A stretch of 64,000 bases of DNA, from contig JAHLKC010000176.1 in assembly GCA_025449115.1 (NCBI GenBank), forward strand, positions 1-64,000. The letters are read 5' to 3'. This DNA is from Chytridium lagenaria. Its lineage: Eukaryota; Chytridiomycota; Chytridiomycetes; Chytridiales; Chytridiaceae. Below the pieces are notes generated by a model that had not been told where the DNA came from, searched no databases, and was given only the letters and a program-made list of their open reading frames with translations. Within the stretch, counting starts at the first letter, position 1. Every line of letters starts with the position of its first letter. Positions 57,041 through 64,000 of this stretch are shown piece after piece. The position numbers were made by a program, and so were the translations under genes.

Positions 57041-57863
57041 TCACTTCGCTTTCTGAAACCTCCCCTCGATATCACTCACACCCACGGGACATTTACTTTT
57101 CTCATCATACCCCACCCAAGTACTTTCATCATCCTCAAAGTCCAAAACGAATTTCTCATTCGATTCCGTTCCTTTCGACAAGGTCTTGACCGTGTGTTGG
57201 AGCCCAGCCAACAAATTCTAGACCTCTTGATTCAATGGTGAGAACGGTCTTCCAGGATCCTGAATCGGCCTCGTCATAGGACTTCAGGGATTTCTCAACA
57301 ATGTCTAAGGGTGGGAAAGGGTTTAAGTGGGGATCTCTTTGAGAATATGGAAGAATGCCGTAGAAGAAGCATGAGGACGGAAAATGTGCTTACTTGCATT
57401 GCCCTCTTGCGAGCAGAACTTGCACTTCATGACAAAGTTGGCTGTTCCGCTGTAAAAAGAATCAACATGAGGCTAGCGACGGCAAAGACAACGATAATGA
57501 AGGGCAAGAGACCTACCGACTTCGGGGAACATCCACTTGATCCTTATGTTCCATAAGTCATCGTCAAATACGAAGTTAGTCAGTCATCCAGTCCAGCATC
57601 AGTTCGCACATGGTATCAATCATTAAGCAAATCGAACACCCACCACAGCGTTGAATGTGATCAGGCCGTCATTAACCTCATTACATGATGTACATTTCAC
57701 ATTAAATGACCACTCATAGTCATCCTCAGCGGGCTTCAATTCAGTGACGTTTTCGAGGTCAGCCTTCAACTGCAATGCAAACTTCTACTTTTACGAACGA
57801 TCCCCCATAGAGGAAGGGTTAATGCCAATTTGTAAGATTCAAGAGGCTGTCGCTTACCGGCAT
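57041..57863 (-). CDS. CXXC-motif zinc-binding protein (UPF0587 / CZIB family)
   Basis: A tiny first exon (ATG CCG, start 57863) splices over a GTAAGC...TTGCAG intron to LKADLENVTELKPAEDDYEW, the family's N-terminal signature. The first zinc knuckle is NVKCTSCNEVND, the second (next exon) FVMKCKFCSQEGNAS. Later text has LTIESRGLEFVGWAPTHG and, in a shifted frame, FEDDESTWVGYDEKSKCPVG, ending DIEGRFQKAK at 57041. Total length (about 160 residues) is right for the family. The frame change near 57200 is a likely sequence error. Its molecular role is not well defined in any species I know of. Confidence 0.92.
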
Positions 57864-57947
57864 AGTGTCCCGATCGCAGTTATCCAACGGAGGCGGTTAG
57901 TATGCCTTCTTTGGTCTTTATGTGAATATCAAGTAGGTAGACAAGTT

Positions 57948-59293
57948 TCAAAAAAATTCACCATATACGACAACATCCCACTCAGTACCAGAAGGGTGGG
58001 AACCCCGCCACCAACGACAGGTAACTAGATTAGTGGGCAATTTTTTATTAATTATTATTTCAAACAGAGCTCCCAGAAGCTCTTCTACGCGCAAACGATC
58101 CTTGTCGGAATACTGACGGTCGAGTTTGACATTAGGAGGACGAAGAACAAGGAATTCTTTTAATCGGATCGCATCGATGGCGTTGCGTTGTCCCTCTACG
58201 AGGAACTGGAGCTCATTGTCCTAAAAACGTTATAAAATGTATAAAATATAAGACGCCATCCAGGCAAAAGCGACAAATGATACAAAGGAATTGTGATGTA
58301 AATAACATCAAGAAACGATATAAGGGAAATATGTGAATTATATAAGACATAAGTGGACTAGAAAGGTCTTTATCCTCACCCGGAACTGCATCATACTCCT
58401 CAATTTTCCTCTCATACGCTCCGTCGCCTTTCTTGCCGCTTCCTGTCCTTTACGCTCCTCGTCTTCCTCTACGTAGCCCTTTTTGCGATCCCACATTCTT
58501 TGGATTTCATAAATTTGATGCCTAAGCCGACTCCTCTCATCCCTCGTCCACTGCTTTGCCCTTGCACGGCTCTGATCAATTTGTTGCGATATTCCGTCTT
58601 TCGGCTTTTCATAGGCCCCATACTTTGCTCTAACATTAAAATTAGCGTCTGGCTATGAAAAGAGGTAAAGCAGGAAACGCTGACTTACCGTGTCAATCGG
58701 TCGAGATTGCTCAGCTGTCGTCCACTCATACTTTGAGGGTTAAAAGAAGACTTTTGCGAAAGGGGGAAAGGCTTGTAGCTTTCCTCGGGATCCAAAGTAA
58801 CAGCTTGCGATTCCTGTGCTTGGTCCTCCTTGTCCTTTTCCTTACCACGGCGTCCACCAGCCTCACCTGCTCCAGCTCCTCCAGCTGTCTGCTGTCCACC
58901 GATACCAAGGTTCGAAGGCGATTCGGCCCTTGTCGTTGTTCCAGTTGCTGAACCCAATCCCATCATACCTCCTTCACCACCCAAAGACGGCAGCTTCGAT
59001 CCGTGTCTTCTTCTACTAGTATCTGACACGTGGACCTGCAGGCGAGTCCGCTGCTGCACGCGAGAATGACGAGAACCACTTGTTTTCTGCTGTGATTCCT
59101 CAGCGTGCTGGTTTGGAGAGTGAATGCTGGATTGATGAATGCTGAAGGATCTGTATGCTTGGCGATTCAGCTTGAGCAGAGTTCTCCCGAGAGTTCCACC
59201 GGTTATCTCAACGGCAGGTGGTGGAGGGCTTTGGTGGAAGCCTAGAGCGTTTTGATCGACGAAATCTCTCTGACAGAAGGGACGGAACTCCAT
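57948..59293 (-). CDS. Unrecognised charged, helix-rich protein
   Basis: Start MEFRPFCQRDFVDQNALGFH at 59293. The first exon has PPPPAVEITGGTLGRTLLKL and a Gly/Ser/Gln-rich linker. After SGRQLSNLDRLTR an intron leads to AKYGAYEKPKDGISQQIDQS, a basic helix (DERSRLRHQIYEIQRMWDRK) and KKATERMRGKLRSMMQFR-like text. A last exon reads DNELQFLVEGQRNAIDAIRL, LVLRPPNVKLDRQYSDKDRL and VEELLGALFEIIINKKLP, with a stop at 57948, only 85 bp before the CZIB start. The basic N-terminal half followed by long charged helices resembles some mitochondrial ribosomal proteins (mS26-like); that is a guess. Divergent from the oxygenase gene. Confidence 0.45.
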
Positions 59294-59678
59294 CTGGTGA
59301 GATGGGAAAGAGACATTGGCCAGGAGGCTGTTCAGTATCGGTCCATATGTCCTTCGATTGGATCCCCAGTCGAGGAAGACGGTTTTAATGAAACCATCTG
59401 TATACTGATGCAGCCGAAAACACCGTTTAGCTCAAGTTTGCATCGCTGGTTCACAACCTGTGAATGTGGGATTGACATTAAAGCAATCCCTACCGCTAGG
59501 CTTTATGGCGATCCGTGCCTCCCAAGCCAGCAAGAATGGCTGCATGCATGGTATCTCGCCTCTGAAACAGGTTCAACGTCGGCTGGTGTCAACAACGAAA
59601 AGGATGCCTCCTCGCTCAACCTCCTTCACACAACACCACAAACTTTTTCTTTAACTTGTTGTGACTCACTCAACCAGC
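59294..59678. promoter_or_regulatory. Divergent 5' region (presumed promoters)
   Basis: It separates the charged helix-rich gene (minus) from the oxygenase gene (plus), so both promoters should lie here. No named element is seen. Confidence 0.4.
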
Positions 59679-61563
59679 ATGGGCAAGACGGGCAAGGAGC
59701 GCAAGAAGCGCAAACTTAACCAGTTAGTTTCATCATCCGCCGTCAACATACCCGACCCATCGGTCTCTTCTTCCAATGGATGTTTTAATGTTGAATCTGG
59801 TCAGAAGCGTCCCCACCCAGACAATGAAGACGGTGATGAGATTGAGATTGATATAAGATGGATGTGGAGATTGCAGACCATGCCACCATGATCTCAATGT
59901 ATCAGCTTTCAAACACGATGCAGGTGCTTTCAAAGCTGGAGGGGCATCCAGAGTCGTTGAGGATGCCTGTTTTTAAGCCCTTGAGAGCATTGATATTCAA
60001 GCTTGTGAAAGCGGCTTCACAGACTGGAATTAACGCTGGTGAGACTATAGGCTCGAACCCTTTTTCCTCCCGAAGGCCAACTACGCTTTAAGCATTAAGG
60101 ACTTGGGTGTATCTAGACGACCTCATCGCTGACATTTGGTTGACCAGGTTCGACACTCAGTGGGAAGGATTTCCGAAGCCGTCTCCGAAAAACGCTGGAA
60201 AGACGCCCTTTCTCTCTTATCCGAAATGCGTAAAAAAGATATGCGTCCAAAGCTCGGTGCTCTTCAACGATGGGTGCGAGACTGCGACGCTGCAAATTCA
60301 TTTAAAAAGCATGGAAGGGACACTGAAGTTATGGAGGTGTTGGACTCAGTTCTAAGGACGGCGGATCCGGCTTTAATGTGAGAATGAAACACGACTTTGT
60401 TGTGGCTCCTCTTGTTCTAAGTTTTTATTAGCGGGTGTGCAAAGGCAAGACCAACAGAGAAGAACCCACCCGTAACGGACGCCACTTACAAGCACCAACC
60501 ATGGTCTCCGTTCGACGACGGTGTAGTTCGAAAATCTCCTGACGGTGTCGAGCGTCTGGGAACTCTCGTCACTCCATGTAAGATTCTAACACGTACTGCA
60601 AAATCGCTAATCCGTTTCAGCGAAACCGACGTGTCACACTACACCCGCCTCTTCCATATCCTCTCTCAAGAGCCAGGTCCTCTCCGTCGTCCTCCCAACA
60701 AGCATCCGATGATCCTTCACCTTTCCGACCCAACCACAATCGACCTCACCTCAAACCCGCCTCCCCGCGCAACTTCCCACCCGATACCCTGTGTTCCATC
60801 ATCATTCCTCATCCGCGACCTTTTCTCCGCCCACGAGTGCTCACAAATCCTTCGTGCGATGGAATCCGTCGGCTTATCCCTGATGAGCCGTTGGAGGGTG
60901 GTGAGAACGCTTCAGTATTAGCGCACAATGTGTTTTGGATGGCAGATAAGGCGATTTTGGGAGCGGTTGAGAAGAGGATTGAAGGACTGTTGCCGGAGGT
61001 TTTGGAATGGGAGGAAGATGAAGGCGTCGTGAAAAGAAAGTATGTGGGATTAATCCTAGATGGAGGGTCTATAGATATGTTCCGGGACACGTTTATCGTC
61101 CGCATATTGACGGTGCATGGCCGAAAAGTGGTGTAGATCCAGGTATGCATGACGTTGGTGACGTGTTATCTCAACATGATACACATTATTCGTATTAACA
61201 TATTGCAAAACGAATAGAATCTGGTGAATATATCTACGACGGGTCAGGCGGTACGACATGGTCCCGTATGACTTTCCTTATTTACCTTAACCAGAACTTT
61301 GAAGGAGGTGAAACGTAAGACTTATTCTTTTCTATTTGGTATTTAAAAAATCCCACGTAACTGACGTTGACCATTTCAAAGCACATTTTTATCCCTTCAA
61401 CAAAGCAAGGAGTAATGGACGCACGCGCCGTTAAACCGCAGGCTGGTTCCGTTGCGGTCTTCCTCATGGTTGCGTTAAAAATGTGTTGTTGCATGAGGGA
61501 AGTGGGGTGGAACAGGGTGCCAAGTACATCATAAGAACAGACGTATTGTACGCGGAAGTATAA
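59679..61563 (+). CDS. 2-oxoglutarate/Fe(II)-dependent oxygenase (prolyl-4-hydroxylase-like) with basic N-terminus and helical module
   Basis: The start MGKTGKERKKRKLNQLVSSS (59679) has a strong nuclear-localisation look. After an acidic stretch and a frame change come ADHATMISMYQLSNTMQVLS and LRALIFKLVKAASQTGINAG. A helical segment follows (GRISEAVSEKRWKDALSLLS, RPKLGALQRWVRDCDAA) and LDSVLRTADP. The catalytic part begins CVPSSFLIRDLFSAHECSQI. The metal site is in YVPGHVYRPHIDGAW (H-x-D present), then GGTTWSRMTFLIYLNQNFEG, GETTFFIPSTKQGVMDARAV, KPQAGSVAVF. A distal His is in NVLLHEGSGV and the 2OG-binding Arg in KYIIRTDVLYAEV, stop 61563. Substrate unknown. Breaks occur near 59860, 60090, 60870, 61060 and 61470. 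Confidence 0.85.
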
Positions 61564-61608
61564 AAAAGTTAGAAGAAGTATTATTTGCTTCTCATCAATG
61601 ACTGATGT

Positions 61609-64000
61609 TTATTTAAATTCATTAACCTGGTCGCGAAGGCTTTCGAGCTCTTCAGACCCTTCGTACGTGTCCTGAAAAGTGAAAGAAAACGGAAAGAATC
61701 GTGAACACCGCGATTGAGACCAACTAAAAAGACGAGAAAAACGGAGACGGTTTACCTTTGTCCTTCCAATAAATGTTCGAAGTGTAGACCGTCCCTGATA
61801 CCTCCAGTCCGGACACACTTTCCTCACATCCTCTCCACCCTGATACACACTCTCCTCTATATCCCCAAACTCCACCAATGCCGTTAAATATAATTTCAAA
61901 TATTTGACCGCATTCTTAAATACTTCTTCATCCGCCGTCAACTGCGGTGACTGCAGGAGAATCCGATACGCGCTCAATCGATGCTCAAGCGCCTCCTTCA
62001 ATCGCCCCTGCGCAATCGCAAACTCCGCACTAATAGAATAAAGTCTTGGCGAATTCGTATATTTCTCTCTAATGGAAGCAAGCAACGTCGCAAGTCTTCC
62101 AGAAAGACTTGTCGCTGAGGTTTGAGAGGCATCCAGGAGCCCCTTTGTTACAGCTGTGACGACGATCTGAAGAACTTCGAAATCAATGACTTTAGCAATT
62201 TCAATGCCAGAGGAATGACGGGTGCGGAGGTCGAGGACGTTTTGCATGGCGCGGATGGATTCCGAGAACTCGCCAAGGTCGGTGGAGATAAAAAGGTAGT
62301 TGTCCCAAATTTTTGAGTTGTCGCTATGTTGGCGGAGGGCTTCGCGAAGTGCCCGCCAAGCTTCTCGTCTAAAAAATACTGGGTTAGAAAATATACTCTA
62401 AGGCGATAAAATGAGGAGCTATCACAAACTCACTTCAGGTTTTTTCGGACGTAAACTGACGCGAGGTTTGTCCACGCCTCTCCATTCTAGAGAAGAAGTA
62501 AAACATATCAGCCGTGGCAGAAATATCATAAAAAGTAAAAGGCACAAATTGGCCAAAGACCCACGTTGTGATCCAAAGAAATCGTTCTCCTAAACGCCTC
62601 CTCCGCAGACTCCCAATCCTGAGCTCTTAAAGCGGCACATCCCATCACAAACCAACTGTTTTCGAAAAGCGGATTGATTGCTAATCCTTTCTTGTAGCAC
62701 TCAACACTCTCCTCGAACTATTAAAACTTTAGTCATAATATTCAAAAAATAATCAACCCACATTTCCCTCGCGGAAGAAATGCGCACCCAACGACCTCAT
62801 CGCACGCGCGTATCGGAACCTTGATAACGACCAAGCCTCGTAGTAGTACTGCGGGTCCTTGAGAATGTCGCCGAGAAGACAGTGGAGCTTGGGCGAGCCA
62901 GGAAAGGCTTCAAGTTGCTTCCTTACAATCCCTTCAGCCTACGTAAGATACGCATTATTAGGCAAATTTGGCAATTATATACAAACAAACCTCCTTTGCC
63001 TTTCCAAGCATTTGTAAACAAGACACCACATCATCCCACATCTGAAGCCTTTCAAAGATCTCAAGGGCAGAGCGAATAACACCGATCGAGATGAACCTTT
63101 CCCCAAGCTCTCTCTGCGAAATTATTAACAACAAACCCTTAGATAAAAATAAAAGATAAAAATAATAGAAGGAAAGAAGCAAGCAACAAAGGCAAATCAA
63201 CAGAATATACGAAAAAATGGAGGCACCACGCAGCGGCGAGGAAAATGGCTGTTGTAGTGTACTATGATTCTCGTTTCGCTCTAGCAAAAAAAATTCTCCA
63301 AAAAGCCTCAGCTTCTTGAATAAGGGTTCAGGCTAAGCCAGCACACGAATAAAACACCCGTGCACCGTCTCATGGCACGAACGCAGCCGTAAAGCTCTCC
63401 ATGTCCCAAACCCTCTTTTCTGCTGTTGAACATATAGAGAACAAAAACAAAAAAAGCCCCAAAATGGAATCCGGAAAAAAAATACCTCAAGATCCCACTT
63501 CGGTGGTTCCATGACACTGAAGAAGAACTTTTGCGTTCGGCGGCGGTGGAATCTTTACTAGGGATCTGGTCGACGAGGGCTTGCAGTTGAAGTGCCGAAC
63601 GCTCCACAGTTCGCCCTTTCTTGGATTCCAGACGTGACCGGAGGAGAAGCGCCATAGTATGAATGGTCCAATTGTTGGGGTGTTCAATAACTCGCTGGAA
63701 AGATATGAGATAAGAGGTGATGACAACGAGTATGCTTACCGTAACGTAGGGAACCATCTGCTCAGTAGTGATGCCGTCTTCAGGGTTCTCATTCTTGACA
63801 TTCAAACTAAGAAAACAAAGTCGTTTTAGAATACATAAATAACTAATATCCAAGTAAGTCTTACCAGAATGATAACAAAATGCATTGATCGAATGGATTT
63901 AATTTCCAGTAACAGCAATATCGTTTACATCCTTTGGTGTTGTAAATTCAATCGACTCCAGCAATGTGTCATCATTTAAAGCCAGCGTCGCAGGCAGCAG
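61609..64000 (-). CDS. TTC27 / EMW1-type tetratricopeptide protein, 3' part (runs off the window)
   Basis: TTC27 family proteins are essential TPR proteins. From the right edge leftwards the frame gives LLRSRLESKKGRTVERSALQ and QALVDQIPS (the family's early conserved phrase), ISIGVIRSALEIFERLQMWD, then TPR repeats: INPLFENSWFVMGCAALRAQ, SAEEAFRRT, REAWRALREALRQHSDNSKI, then MQNVLDLRTRHSSG and LDASQTSATSLSGRLATLLA. The C-terminus ends ELESLRDQVNEFK at 61609. There are many short introns with GTAAGT-type donors. The 5' end lies beyond 64000. Assignment rests on repeat order plus the RTVERSALQLQALVDQ phrase. Confidence 0.86.

Overview
The window is nuclear DNA of a fungus. Genes are dense and broken by many short introns (GTAAGT/GTGAGT donors, YAG acceptors). 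The families are eukaryotic and mostly fungal-type: tricalbin, dynactin p150, a PHO80-type cyclin and a DEP-DEP-RGS regulator. A true Delta7-sterol reductase (DHCR7 type) and a CNBD2-like cyclic-nucleotide-binding protein point to an early-diverging, zoosporic lineage, most likely a chytrid. That placement is an inference. I see no rRNA, tRNA, CRISPR array or recognisable transposon.

Layout. 1-14.2 kb: a truncated unknown gene, tricalbin, ribophorin I (OST1), a PPR protein on the plus strand and a TVP38/TMEM64 protein. 15.3-18.7 kb: a disordered Arg/Ser-rich protein of unknown function. 20.9-25.6 kb: two tandem paralogues with a Q/N/Y-rich cytosolic tail, one membrane span and an LEA-2-like ectodomain. 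26.5-32.4 kb: dynactin p150Glued. 32.8-39.3 kb: a thioredoxin-fold protein, a cyclin, a coiled-coil protein and RNase H2 subunit A. From 15.3 to 39.3 kb every gene is on the minus strand. 39.8-47.4 kb, plus strand: DHCR7, a nucleoredoxin-like protein lacking its cysteines, and an Sst2/FlbA-type RGS protein. 47.8-59.3 kb, minus strand: an orphan ORF, an ABCG transporter, a CNBD2-like protein, a CXXC zinc-binding protein and an unrecognised charged protein. 59.7-61.6 kb, plus strand: a 2-oxoglutarate/Fe(II) oxygenase. 61.6 kb to the edge, minus strand: TTC27.

One caution covers the whole annotation. Almost every conserved gene is readable end to end only if single-base frame changes are allowed, often at or near homopolymer runs. 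Because housekeeping genes are affected alongside the others, I treat these as assembly errors and not as pseudogenes. CDS spans below therefore run from first start to last stop and include introns and such breaks.

There is no obvious operon-like system. Shared themes are ER/Golgi membrane biology (tricalbin, OST1, TVP38, DHCR7), cytoskeletal transport (dynactin) and signalling (RGS, cyclic nucleotide, cyclin). The least explained material is the tandem LEA-2-like pair, the Arg/Ser-rich protein, the cysteine-less nucleoredoxin-like protein, and a recurrent pattern of local 37-60 bp tandem duplications in introns, a promoter and a 3' end.
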